Shown in pieces: positions 14,861-22,162 of a stretch of 37,767 nucleotides of DNA; the stretch's first letter is position 1; each line of letters opens with the position of its first letter. Location of the stretch: contig DATJQV010000052.1 of NCBI GenBank assembly GCA_035505375.1, positions 1 through 37,767 on the forward strand, given 5' to 3'. This stretch comes from a bacterium. GTDB taxonomy: Bacteria; Hydrothermota; Tepidihabitantia; Tepidihabitantales; Tepidihabitantaceae. A program made the position numbers and the translations under genes. The notes beneath the pieces are model-generated. The model saw nothing but the letters and a program-made list of their open reading frames with translations. It ran no database searches and was not told the DNA's origin.

Positions 14861-15136
14861 CGGGGAGGCAATTCTCCGAGCAAGCCGGAGAGCAACGGCC
14901 GGGGTTAACTCGGGAGCAACCCGGACAGGAACCCTCGGACTTGCTCGGGTCGTAACGCTCCGACCAACCCGGAGAGGAACCGGTGGAGCAACGGGTAGAC
15001 TAACCGGGGAAGCTAACCGAAGAGGAACCGGTAGACCAACCCGGCGAGCTACGATGGAGGTTCATCTGGGAATTGCGGTGGAGACAACCCTTCGGGCTAT
15101 ACCTCAACCTATCCCCTAACCTATCCGGGGGGTAAT
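14861..15136. repeat. 12-bp-period degenerate tandem array, about 23 units
   Basis: In a gene-free stretch (14802-15483) the sequence falls into a 12-bp register for ~276 bp; units such as ccggagagcaac, ccggagaggaac, cggtggagcaac, cggtagaccaac, ccggcgagctac share a G/A-rich middle and an aac-like end. Two 13-bp units are each compensated by an 11-bp one, so the phase is kept. All frames checked contain stops, so it is not a repeat protein gene. A 7-bp stem (ccggggg 15125-15131 with cccccgg 15137-15143) marks its end. Function unknown. Confidence 0.8.
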
Positions 15137-15163
15137 CCCCCGGGTGGGGGTGTCACTCCCCGG

Positions 15164-15191
15164 CCTCAAGCCTAAAGCCACAAGCTGCAAG
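15164..15191. repeat. Short heptamer array
   Basis: cctcaag, cctaaag, ccacaag, ctgcaag in phase, shortly downstream of the 12-bp array. Confidence 0.65.
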
Positions 15192-15270
15192 CGATTACGG
15201 CGAGAGTCAGTCTCGGCCCGATACTACAACATTGTAGATTGGTGCGGCCGGATGCCGCAAGTTGGTCCAT

Positions 15271-15326
15271 CCCTCGTCCCTGATCCATGGTCGTCCATCG
15301 CTGATCGTTTATCGTTCTTCGTCCCG
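15271..15326. repeat. Heptamer array, eight units
   Basis: ccctcgt, ccctgat, ccatggt, cgtccat, cgctgat, cgtttat, cgttctt, cgtcccg in strict 7-bp register. It lies 57 bp upstream of the promoter of the DUF4389 gene. Confidence 0.75.
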
Positions 15327-15382
15327 AGTCTCTGCGAGCCATCCCACGCGGTTGAGCCGTCAAACAGCAACTGCCCGCGGGT

Positions 15383-15411
15383 TTGACAAGGCCTGTCCGC
15401 AGGTCTAATAT
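15383..15411 (+). promoter_or_regulatory. Consensus sigma-70-type promoter of the DUF4389 gene
   Basis: A perfect TTGACA (15383-15388), a 17-bp spacer and TAATAT (15406-15411). Transcription would start near 15418, about 65 nt before the ATG at 15484. Confidence 0.85.
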
Positions 15412-15483
15412 GTCGGCGATCAGCGAGGCATTAGTGCGTCAGACGGTCACTAAAGAGCCGGCACTGCCGGTGAAGGAGGTCGG

Positions 15484-16113
15484 ATGGATTCTCTTGGCAA
15501 GACGTATCCGGTAAGCCTTACCGTTGACTACTCGGAGCAGCCGCGCAACCGTGTCTCGGTCTTCTTCCGTCTCTTCGCGGCCATTCCGATAGCCATCGTT
15601 CTCTTTCTGCTGATAGGCAGCGGCTGGCATCGGGATGTCGGGCGCGGCATCGCCTATGCCAGCGCGGGGTTCGTAGTCGCGCCGGCGCTGGTGATGATTC
15701 TCTTCCGGCAGAAGTACCCGCGCTGGTGGTTCGACTGGAACCTGAACCTGAACCGGTTCCTGTTCCGGGTGAGCGCGTACCTGGGGCTGCTGCGTGACGA
15801 GTACCCTTCTACCGATGAGGAGCAATCCCTGCACCTCGATGTCGTCTATCCCGACGCCGGGACCGAACTGAATCGCTGGCTGCCGCTGGTGAAGTGGTTT
15901 CTCGTCATCCCGCACATCGTCGTGCTCTGTTTCGTTGATATCGCTGCGTACGTCTGCGTCATCATCGCCTGGTTCGCGATTCTGTTCACCGGTAAGTACC
16001 CGCGGTCCCTGTTCGACTTCGTGGTCGGGGTGATGCGGTGGCAGGCGCGCGTGGTCTGGTACGCTGTGCTGTTCGCGACCGACAAGTATCCGCCGTTCAG
16101 TCTTCAGGACTAG
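15484..16113 (+). CDS. DUF4389 family integral membrane protein
   Basis: 209 residues with a gaaggagg box before ATG. Two hydrophobic hairpins are visible: VFFRLFAAIPIAIVLFLLIG and GFVVAPALVMILF in the first half, WFLVIPHIVVLCFVDIAAYV and IIAWFAILFTG in the second. The repeated motif FRQKYPRWWFDWNLNLNRFL, FTGKYPRSLFDFVVGVMRW and closing FATDKYPPFSLQD (YP..lf.f..g..R) is characteristic of DUF4389. The role of the family is not established. It is transcribed alone from a near-perfect promoter, followed by a heptamer array and a convergent gene. Family assignment is from motif memory and quite firm. Confidence 0.85.
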   Translation: MDSLGKTYPVSLTVDYSEQPRNRVSVFFRLFAAIPIAIVLFLLIGSGWHRDVGRGIAYASAGFVVAPALVMILFRQKYPRWWFDWNLNLNRFLFRVSAYLGLLRDEYPSTDEEQSLHLDVVYPDAGTELNRWLPLVKWFLVIPHIVVLCFVDIAAYVCVIIAWFAILFTGKYPRSLFDFVVGVMRWQARVVWYAVLFATDKYPPFSLQD

Positions 16114-16118
16114 GCGAG

Positions 16119-16202
16119 GACGAAGCGAGAAGCTAGAGGCGAGAACCTAGAGCGCAGAGCAAGTCAAGAGCCAAAAGGCAAAGGCCAAAAGCCAAAAGTG
16201 GG
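16119..16202. repeat. Heptamer array between convergent genes, twelve units
   Basis: gacgaag, cgagaag, ctagagg, cgagaac, ctagagc, gcagagc, aagtcaa, gagccaa, aaggcaa, aggccaa, aagccaa, aagtggg. The word drifts along the array (first half agaag/tagag, second half ccaaaa), but the 7-bp register is unbroken. It fills nearly all of the gap between the DUF4389 gene and the convergent propeller gene. Confidence 0.85.
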
Positions 16203-16222
16203 GAAGCGGACGAAGGCAGGGG

Positions 16223-17605
16223 TTAGTGGGCTGCCTTGATGATGGTGACTGCTTTGCCGACCTTCGTGTCCACTGGCGACAGGAAATAGACTCCGGGCCG
16301 AAGGCCTTCGCCGATTCTGTCGCCCTTGCAGATGGCGACCCGCCGACCGGTGACGTCGGAGAGCGCGAAGAACTCGTTCTCATGGCCGGGAACTCGGGCA
16401 ACGGAAGTGAAGGGATTGGGCTGAGTCTGTAGCTGAGTTGATAGGTTTGCAGAAAGCTGAAGAACAGGTTCCCTCACGCTGCCATTGGCGTCAGTCTTGA
16501 TGAGGCAGACGTCGATGTCTCCGGTGGGGTAACCCAAAGAGCCTGCGATGACATAACCACCATCGGCTGTCTGCTGGACAGACTTGGCTTCAATGTCTTC
16601 CGTCCAACCATACGTTCTAGTCCAGAGTGTATGACCACGAGCGTCGGTCTTGATGAGGCAGCCGTCGTTGCCTTGGCCACCGGCGATGACGTAGCCGCCA
16701 TCAGCCGTCTGTTGGACCGAACTGCCTGTGCTCGGACAGCCGTACGTCCTTGTCCATTGAGTATCGCCTTGGGCATCAGTCTTGATGAGATACGCAGCGC
16801 CGCCTTCACCAAAGGACATGGTGTAGCCGGTTGCGATGTAACCACCGTCCGTCGTTTGTTGGGTTGAGTTAATACAATCATCGCCTGTACCGCCGTAGGT
16901 TCTCGTCCAGAGAGTGTCGCCCGATGCATTGGTCTTGATGAGATAGGCATCGTAACCTCCTGCACCGAAGGACCCCGTCTGGCCCGCTACTACATAGCCC
17001 CCATCAGCAGTCTGCTGGACTGAGTAACCTACATCGCGTTCTGTCCCACCATAGGTTTTCGTCCAGAGAGTGTCACCATGAGAATCGGTCTTGACGAGAT
17101 AGGCATCATTGTCTATGCCACCAGCAATGATGTAACCGCTATCGGCGGTCTGTTGAACTGAGTAGCCTGCGCTGCCATCGGCGGGCGAGAGCCCGCCATA
17201 GGTCCTGGTCCAAAGCGTATCTCCTTGAGCAGTGGTCTTGACAAGACAGGCATAGTCGAAGACATCCATCCCCACAACATCGGTGCATCGGCCTGCGACT
17301 ATGTAGCCGCCATCAGTGGTCTGTCGGACGGAGTAGCCCTCCGCAGGCCATAGCCCGCCATAGGTCCTGACCCAGAGGGTTTCACCTCGAGAATCAGTCT
17401 TGATAAGAATCACCCCTGCATGGAAGGACTGGGTCCACCCCGTGACGATATAGCCATCATCGGTAGTCTGACGGGCAGAGTAGCCCATGTCGGCATCCGG
17501 TCCACCATAGGTTTTCCACCAAGTCGTTTGGGCGGAGGCAAAGGAGGTGAGGCAGACTGCGGACAGCAAGAGGATCAGGCAAGGAGCGTAGACCTTCTTG
17601 GTCAC
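16223..17605 (-). CDS. Exported protein with seven ~50-residue propeller-type repeats
   Basis: 460 residues, GTG start with agaggggg 5 nt upstream and a consensus promoter further up. Signal peptide VYAPCLILLLSAVCLTSFAS. Residues ~27-390 consist of seven repeats with consensus YGG..D..YSVQQTADGGYI.AG, then DAYLIKTD..GDTLWTRT, a pattern that suggests a seven-bladed beta-propeller. A degenerate Por-type C-terminal domain follows (QPNPFTSVARV, ALSDVTGRRVAI, GLRPGVYFLSP), so it is probably secreted or surface bound. No catalytic motif is visible; a binding or structural surface role is likely. High repeat-to-repeat identity (VQQTADGGYVIAG occurs nearly unchanged three times) indicates recent duplication or homogenisation. 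Confidence 0.85.
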   Translation of the reverse strand: MTKKVYAPCLILLLSAVCLTSFASAQTTWWKTYGGPDADMGYSARQTTDDGYIVTGWTQSFHAGVILIKTDSRGETLWVRTYGGLWPAEGYSVRQTTDGGYIVAGRCTDVVGMDVFDYACLVKTTAQGDTLWTRTYGGLSPADGSAGYSVQQTADSGYIIAGGIDNDAYLVKTDSHGDTLWTKTYGGTERDVGYSVQQTADGGYVVAGQTGSFGAGGYDAYLIKTNASGDTLWTRTYGGTGDDCINSTQQTTDGGYIATGYTMSFGEGGAAYLIKTDAQGDTQWTRTYGCPSTGSSVQQTADGGYVIAGGQGNDGCLIKTDARGHTLWTRTYGWTEDIEAKSVQQTADGGYVIAGSLGYPTGDIDVCLIKTDANGSVREPVLQLSANLSTQLQTQPNPFTSVARVPGHENEFFALSDVTGRRVAICKGDRIGEGLRPGVYFLSPVDTKVGKAVTIIKAAH

Positions 17606-17661
17606 ATATCCCCCTCTGGAACAGCATTAGGCCTCAAGAGACTCGGGCACATTGCACATGG

Positions 17662-17689
17662 ATGATACGGCGCTGGCGGTAAGTGTCAA
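17662..17689 (-). promoter_or_regulatory. Consensus sigma-70-type promoter of the propeller gene
   Basis: Read on the - strand: TTGACA (17689-17684), a 16-bp spacer, TATCAT (17667-17662). Transcription would start near 17655, ~50 nt before the GTG start. Confidence 0.8.
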
Positions 17690-17704
17690 GCAGACGGAGA
17701 AGCT

Positions 17705-17792
17705 TCAAGAGATCAAGGGGCCACGCCACCGAGGGAGCGACTGCCAACTCAGGCACTTTATCCCTCTGTCCCTTTGTCCCTCTATCCCTTAG
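17705..17792. repeat. Octamer inverted-pair element
   Basis: Left purine arm around tcaagagatcaagggg; right pyrimidine arm in strict octamers (ctttatcc, ctctgtcc, ctttgtcc, ctctatcc, cttagaag) from 17756. The right arm runs into the stop codon of the YfiM-like gene (17789). Same architecture as 19591-19683 and 20924-21005. Confidence 0.7.
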
Positions 17793-18172
17793 AAGTGATG
17801 TATGAACGCGAAGTAGCCGACGACGATGCCGGCGGCGTCGGCCGCGAGGTCTTTCCATGAGAAGTGCTTCGTCGGTCCGGCCAGGTCGTAGAACTCTTTA
17901 GACACACCCAGGACAGCGGTGCCGCCAAGGGAAAGGGTTGTGGGCCAGGGCGATTTCATGTTGAGGCGGTAGTTGCTCAGGTCGTAGGCGGCACCAACGG
18001 TGGCGAAGCTGGCAGAGAAGTGCCAGAACTTGTCGATGGCGAACCATTGGTCGCTTTCCTCGTGCACCGAGGTACGCTCGATGTTGATGGGAACCGCTCT
18101 CTTCTGAAGTGAATCAGGCGGGTTGAGTGGAGGTGCTTGGCCGAGGATGGTCAGAGCGAGGAGGAGAGACAT
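17789..18172 (-). CDS. YfiM/DUF2279-like small membrane-associated protein
   Basis: 127 residues, ATG start, with a short N-terminal hydrophobic segment (MSLLLALTILG) that may be a weak signal. The pattern DKFWHFSASFATVGAAYD, then LGGTAVLGVSKEFYDL and FSWKDLAADAAGIVVGYFA matches the YfiM-type family (D-K-hh-HF ... KE..D ... DL..D..G). Members are small predicted periplasmic or membrane proteins without an assigned reaction; the conserved His, Glu and Asp residues are suggestive of a buried polar site. No good Shine-Dalgarno is seen. The stop codon coincides with the last unit of an octamer array, so the native C-terminus may have been altered. Confidence 0.7.
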   Translation of the reverse strand: MSLLLALTILGQAPPLNPPDSLQKRAVPINIERTSVHEESDQWFAIDKFWHFSASFATVGAAYDLSNYRLNMKSPWPTTLSLGGTAVLGVSKEFYDLAGPTKHFSWKDLAADAAGIVVGYFAFIHHF

Positions 18173-18204
18173 TGCTAGAAGAAGGGGTTCAGCGGCGAAA
18201 GCGC

Positions 18205-18270
18205 GGAAAACGGGGACTGTACCGCGCCGAGTCCGACTCAGGCGCTCCGAGGGACTGTTCCCTGTTTTCC
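18205..18270. repeat. 66-bp hairpin repeat, copy B
   Basis: Outer arms ggaaaacgggga / ttccctgttttcc, inner stem gcgcc / ggcgc, and an additional central stem gagt-ccg-actc. It matches copy A at 2391-2456 over its whole length with one single-base gap. It lies between apgM and the YfiM-like gene. Confidence 0.8.
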
Positions 18271-18283
18271 GAGGGGCGAGTAC

Positions 18284-19573
18284 TCATTGCAGGCCGAGGA
18301 CGGTTCGGATGAACTGGTTGCCGTGGAGCAGTCCGAGGCTGCCCGTTGCGCACGCGGCCTCATCGTAGGTCTGGACCGAGTCGGGCGTAAGGCCGGGCGT
18401 GAGAATAGCGACCGGGACAGGGCCGTGGACGTGGTTCCCCTTTGCGACAGGCGTGAGGTGGTCGGGCAGGACCGCCACAGTTACAGGACCGAGGACCGAG
18501 GACCGGGGACCGGTTCCCATGTCCTCAATGCCCTTCATGACTCGCGCGACAAGGCGCGAGTCGAGGTACTCGATGGCGAGGACCTTCTGCTTCAAGTCCT
18601 TGGCGTGTCCCGCCTCATCCGAGGCCTCGACGTGGACGAAGACGAAATCGTGGTCTTCAAGAGCCTTCAGACAGGCGTCGGCCTTGCCTTCGTAGTTGGT
18701 GTCAATCAGGCCGGTGGCGCCGGGTACGCCAATTACATCGAGCCCGGCGTAGACGCCGAGGCCCTTAATCAGGTCGACCGCCGAGATAACCGCGCCGGTG
18801 ATGCCGAACTGCTCTTTCAGCGTCTTCATCTTCGGCTTGCGGCCCTGGGACCAGAACCAGATGGAGTTGGCCGGGTCCTTGCGCGCTTTGACCCGTTCCT
18901 TGTTGACCGAGTGCTGGGGCAGCAGTTCCCAGGAGCAGCGAATCATGTCGTCTAACCGGGCAACCGTCGGCTTGGCATCATCGGACTTCGGTACAATCAT
19001 CAGGTCCTCGACCTTCTCGCCGACGTGGTCGTGGGGCGGGAAGCACTCGAAGTCAGTAGAGAACGAGGGACCAGAGCGATTGGCGAATGGCGATTGGCGA
19101 ATGGCGATTGGCGGATCGGGTTCGGACAGCACGAGGAGGTGGCGGTAGGAAACGCCGGGGAAGAAGTGGGCGTCGTCGCCGCCGATATAGCGGTCGACGC
19201 AGCGGATGAGTTCGTGCGCCTCCGCGGTCGAAATGTGTCCGGCCGAGTGGTTCTTGATTCGGCCGTCAGCGATGCAGATGAGGTTGCACCGCATGGCAAT
19301 GTCGGTGTCGTTCAGCTTCACGCCCATCGAGGCGGCCTCGATGACACCGCGACCCTGGTAGCATTCACGTGGGTCATACCCGAGCACGGTCAGGTTTGCG
19401 ACCTCGGAGCCCGGCGGCATGTCGTCATCAACCGTCACGAACGAGCCGCAGCGGCCGAGCCGGGCGATCCGGTCGATGGCAGGCTTGTTCGCGGCCTGAA
19501 GTGGGGTCTTGTCGCCGAGTTCAGGCACGGGGAAGTCGGCCGCACCGTCGGCGAGAAAAACGATGTACTTCAT
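18284..19573 (-). CDS. apgM: Cofactor-independent phosphoglycerate mutase, archaeal type (ApgM)
   Basis: 429 residues. It interconverts 3- and 2-phosphoglycerate in glycolysis. The alkaline-phosphatase-fold landmarks are present: VFLADGAADFPV (metal ligand Asp9), MPPGSEVANLTVLGYDP (Ser56, the phospho-acceptor), GVIEAASMGVKL, HVEASDEAGHA and VAVLPDHLTPVAKGNHVHGP. The start ATG lies at 19573 with no clear ribosome-binding site, downstream of an octamer element. Two heptamer arrays occur inside the gene in frame: 19078-19119 (IAIRQSPFANRSG, next to the ECFPPHDHVGEK block) and 18485-18512 (MGTGPRSSVLGPVTVAVL). Both probably fall in surface loops, and the conserved blocks on either side are intact, so the enzyme is likely active. 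Confidence 0.93.
   Translation of the reverse strand: MKYIVFLADGAADFPVPELGDKTPLQAANKPAIDRIARLGRCGSFVTVDDDMPPGSEVANLTVLGYDPRECYQGRGVIEAASMGVKLNDTDIAMRCNLICIADGRIKNHSAGHISTAEAHELIRCVDRYIGGDDAHFFPGVSYRHLLVLSEPDPPIAIRQSPFANRSGPSFSTDFECFPPHDHVGEKVEDLMIVPKSDDAKPTVARLDDMIRCSWELLPQHSVNKERVKARKDPANSIWFWSQGRKPKMKTLKEQFGITGAVISAVDLIKGLGVYAGLDVIGVPGATGLIDTNYEGKADACLKALEDHDFVFVHVEASDEAGHAKDLKQKVLAIEYLDSRLVARVMKGIEDMGTGPRSSVLGPVTVAVLPDHLTPVAKGNHVHGPVPVAILTPGLTPDSVQTYDEAACATGSLGLLHGNQFIRTVLGLQ
18485..18512. repeat. Heptamer array inside apgM (near the C-terminus)
   Basis: aggaccg, aggaccg, aggaccg, gggaccg, continuing as gttccc. Read on the coding strand it gives the segment TGPRSSVLGP. Confidence 0.8.
19078..19119. 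repeat. Heptamer array inside apgM (middle)
   Basis: gattggc, gaatggc, gattggc, gaatggc, gattggc, ggatcgg. It is the reverse complement of the word used at 5754-5788 (gccattc/gccaatc), so two unrelated genes carry the same word in opposite orientation yet encode almost the same peptide (QSPFANR / KSPFANR). Confidence 0.85.
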
Positions 19574-19590
19574 GAGTGAATATGGGTTGG

Positions 19591-19683
19591 AGGGATAGAG
19601 GGGTATAGAGATAGAGGGATAAAGTGGCCGGACTCGGATTTCTTCACTCTATCCCTTACTCCCTTTGTCCCTTTATCTCTATC
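19591..19683. repeat. Octamer inverted-pair element between M42 and apgM genes
   Basis: Left arm agggatag, aggggtat, agagatag, agggataa (19591-19622). A centre of about 25 bp. Right arm from 19647 in pyrimidine octamers (ctctatcc, cttactcc, ctttgtcc, ctttatct). Arms are pseudo-complementary. The right arm contains the stop codon of the M42 gene. Confidence 0.8.
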
Positions 19684-20725
19684 GTGCTTCGAGGTAAGCG
19701 AGAATCAGCCTCACCGTCGCGGCGAGCGCCTTGCGGTGAGTCCTTTCAAGATTGTGGGACGCGTTGATGCCCGGCCCGATTAGCCCGGTGACGGCATCGA
19801 GCCCGGCCCGCACCGCAACTGCCGCGTCCGAGCCGTAGAACGGGTAGATGTCGACCTTGAAGGGTATCTTCTGCGAGCGGCATAGCTTCACCAGCCGCTG
19901 TCGCAAGGCGTAGTCAAAAGGCCCGGTCGAATCCTTGGCGCAGATGCAGACCGAGTACTCGTCCGACTCCTGTCCCTTGCCGACCGCGCCCATGTCTACC
20001 GCAACCAGCTCGGTGACCTCATCGGGAATGCCGGCCGAGGCGCCGAACCCGACCTCCTCCGACGTGCTGAAAAGGAAGTGCGTGGTCAGGCCGGGCTTCT
20101 GACGGGAGTCGGCCAATGCCTTGAGCGCGCCGAGCAGGCAGGCAACGCCGGCCTTGTCGTCGAGGTGGCGGGTCTTGATGAAACCGGTGTCGGTCACCTC
20201 GCAGCGCGGATCGAAGTGGATGTAGTCGCCGACCGCGATGCCCAGCTTTGCGAGACCTTTGGCGTCCCGCACTTCGGCGTCGAGTCTGATTCTCATGTTC
20301 TCGAATTCCCGCTTGGTGTCGTTGATCTTCTTGCTGACATGAGCGGACGGCTCGTCGAACAGGATGGTGCCGCGTAGGAGTTTCCCTGCGCCGGTCTCGA
20401 CCGTGACGTACTCGCCCTCGACAGTTCCGAGAGCGTAGCCGCCGACCGGTGTGAACAGCAATGAACCGTCGCCGCCGAGTTGCTTCACCATAGCGCCGAG
20501 GGTATCGACGTGGGCGGTTAGAGCCCGTTGCGGGCCAGTTTCACGGCCCTCCAGCGTCGCCAGCAGCGCGCCGCGCCCGGTGCGCCGATGCTTCACGCCG
20601 GCGCGGGACAGCTCCTCTTCGGCGTAGCTGATTGCATTGTCAGTGTGGCCGGCGAGGCTCGGCGTCTTCACCAGCCGCACGACTTGTTCTACAACGTAGT
20701 CGGTCAGTTGCTCATCTATTCTCAT
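19679..20725 (-). CDS. M42 family metallo-aminopeptidase
   Basis: 348 residues. M42 enzymes are cytoplasmic, large tetrahedral dinuclear-metal aminopeptidases that finish peptide breakdown. The ligand set is complete: LTAHVDTLG (His72, Asp74), TRHLDDKAG (Asp189), STSEEVGFG (catalytic Glu223, Glu224), VAVDMGAV (Asp244) and INASHNLERTH (His324). The inserted domain at ~80-170 is also typical. It starts 3 bp after the thrC stop, so it is translated from the same message. The final residues ILAYLEAR and the stop run into an octamer repeat arm. Specificity (leucyl, glutamyl or deblocking) cannot be told. Motif completeness makes the family call firm. Confidence 0.92.
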   Translation of the reverse strand: MRIDEQLTDYVVEQVVRLVKTPSLAGHTDNAISYAEEELSRAGVKHRRTGRGALLATLEGRETGPQRALTAHVDTLGAMVKQLGGDGSLLFTPVGGYALGTVEGEYVTVETGAGKLLRGTILFDEPSAHVSKKINDTKREFENMRIRLDAEVRDAKGLAKLGIAVGDYIHFDPRCEVTDTGFIKTRHLDDKAGVACLLGALKALADSRQKPGLTTHFLFSTSEEVGFGASAGIPDEVTELVAVDMGAVGKGQESDEYSVCICAKDSTGPFDYALRQRLVKLCRSQKIPFKVDIYPFYGSDAAVAVRAGLDAVTGLIGPGINASHNLERTHRKALAATVRLILAYLEAR

Positions 20726-20728
20726 GGC

Positions 20729-22159
20729 TCAACCCCTTGGGAACTTCCGCTGCAGGAAATCGGAGAACCACCCGTAGTCATTCGGGCCCTTCTCGTAGTG
20801 CTCGGGTTTAGCATCCAGGCCAGCAAGGGATGGTGGTAGCGGCGGGTCGACGCTGAGCAGGCGCTGGATTTCTTCGGGGAACTTGGCCGGGTGGGCGGTT
20901 TCGATAGAGATCGAAAGAGGTTGAGGGATAGAGGGATCAAGGGATCGAGGGATCGAGTGCCCGGCCGGGCCACTTTGTCCCTTTGTCCCTTTATCCCTTT
21001 GTCCCTCTTCTGCGAGGTAGCGTTCAAGCCCGGCCCAGCCGACTGCGCCGTGCGGTTCGAGCATTGTATTGTACTTCGCCCAGGCGTCCCTGATTGCCTG
21101 CCGCGTTCCCGCGTCGTCGACGCTCGTCGAGTAGATGTCTCGCCGCATGGCCGCGAAGTCGGGTTCCTTCGTCACCTTGCCCTGCTCGTCCATAACGCCG
21201 CCGTACAGGGCGACGAGACGCGGCAGGTTCGAGGGATGGCCGACGTTCATCGCATTGGAGATGCAGACGCGCGAAGGCACGATCTTCTCGTACCTACCGG
21301 TGGCGATGAACTTCGGGAACTCGTCGTTGGCGTTAGTGGCGATGACGTATCGTGCGACCGGCAGGCCCATCTCCCGCGCAATCAGACCGCCGCAGATGTC
21401 TCCGAAGTTGCCGGACGGAACGGAAATGATGGCTGCCTCGTTGTTCTCTTGCAGCTTGGCCCACGCGTAGAGATAGTAGACCGCTTGCGGCAGGAGCCGG
21501 CCGATGTTGATGGAGTTGGCCGAGGAGAAGCGGATGCGCTTCAGTTCCGGGTCAGTGAAGGCACGCTTCACCAAGGCCTGGCAGTCGTCGAACTGGCCGT
21601 CGACGCCGATAACCGTGACGTTGCCGCCGAGCGTGGTCATCTGCTTGCGCTGGCGGTCCGAGACTTCCTTGATTGGGAAGAGCACAACCATCGAGATGCG
21701 GTCGACGTTGTGGAACGCGTGCGCGACTGCCGAGCCGGTGTCGCCGGAAGTGGCGGTCAGGATGACCAGTTCACCGCCCTCCTGCGCGAGGAAGTACCGC
21801 ATCATCCGTGCCATCATACGGGCCGCGAAGTCCTTGAAGCTTGCGGTTGGGCCTTGGTCGAGGCGCATAAGGAAGTACCGGTCGTGGACCTTCTCAAGCG
21901 GCACGTCGTAGTTGTAGCACTCACCACAGAGACGCATCAGTTCGTCGTCGGGAATCAGGCCCTGCGTGTAACGCTTCAGGACCGCGAAGGCGATTTCCGG
22001 GTAGGTCTTGTCACGGAACCCGACGATTTCTTCCATCGGGATGCGGGGGATTTCACTCGGAATGTACAGGCCCTTGTCCGGGGCCTGGCCCTGCAGCAGA
22101 GCGCCCTTGAGGTCAACGTCGGGAGAGCGAAGATTGGTAGAGTAGAGGAGGCCCGACAT
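20729..22159 (-). CDS. thrC: Threonine synthase with an in-frame repeat element
   Basis: 476 residues; a PLP enzyme turning O-phosphohomoserine into threonine. Diagnostic parts: N-terminal YSTNLRSPDVDLKGALLQG, the PLP lysine Lys109 in GPTASFKDFAAR, TATSGDTGSAVAHAF, VSDRQRKQMTTLGGNV, IISVPSGNFGDICGGLIA and the C-terminal IETAHPAKFPEE. Between LERYLAEEG and SIETAHPAKF there is a ~30-residue foreign stretch (QRDKGTKGQSGPAGHSIPRS and onward) encoded by an octamer inverted-pair element at 20924-21008; normal ThrC has a short turn there. It sits away from the active site, so the enzyme may tolerate it. The ATG is 3 bp from the stop of the upstream PLP enzyme; the two plus the M42 gene form one operon. 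Confidence 0.93.
   Translation of the reverse strand: MSGLLYSTNLRSPDVDLKGALLQGQAPDKGLYIPSEIPRIPMEEIVGFRDKTYPEIAFAVLKRYTQGLIPDDELMRLCGECYNYDVPLEKVHDRYFLMRLDQGPTASFKDFAARMMARMMRYFLAQEGGELVILTATSGDTGSAVAHAFHNVDRISMVVLFPIKEVSDRQRKQMTTLGGNVTVIGVDGQFDDCQALVKRAFTDPELKRIRFSSANSINIGRLLPQAVYYLYAWAKLQENNEAAIISVPSGNFGDICGGLIAREMGLPVARYVIATNANDEFPKFIATGRYEKIVPSRVCISNAMNVGHPSNLPRLVALYGGVMDEQGKVTKEPDFAAMRRDIYSTSVDDAGTRQAIRDAWAKYNTMLEPHGAVGWAGLERYLAEEGQRDKGTKGQSGPAGHSIPRSLDPSIPQPLSISIETAHPAKFPEEIQRLLSVDPPLPPSLAGLDAKPEHYEKGPNDYGWFSDFLQRKFPRG
20924..21008. repeat. Octamer inverted-pair element inside thrC
   Basis: Left arm agggatag, agggatca, agggatcg, agggatcg (20924-20955). The centre contains the perfect palindrome cccggccggg. 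Right arm tttgtccc, tttgtccc, tttatccc, tttgtccc (20974-21005). It is read through in frame by thrC on the - strand. Confidence 0.88.
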
Positions 22160-22162
22160 GCG

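Noticed and set aside
14861-15136. The 12-bp array as a gene for a 4-residue-repeat protein on the - strand
   Set aside because: Although a V-x-x-x pattern appears for ~60 codons, there are in-frame stops upstream, no start codon and no ribosome site.
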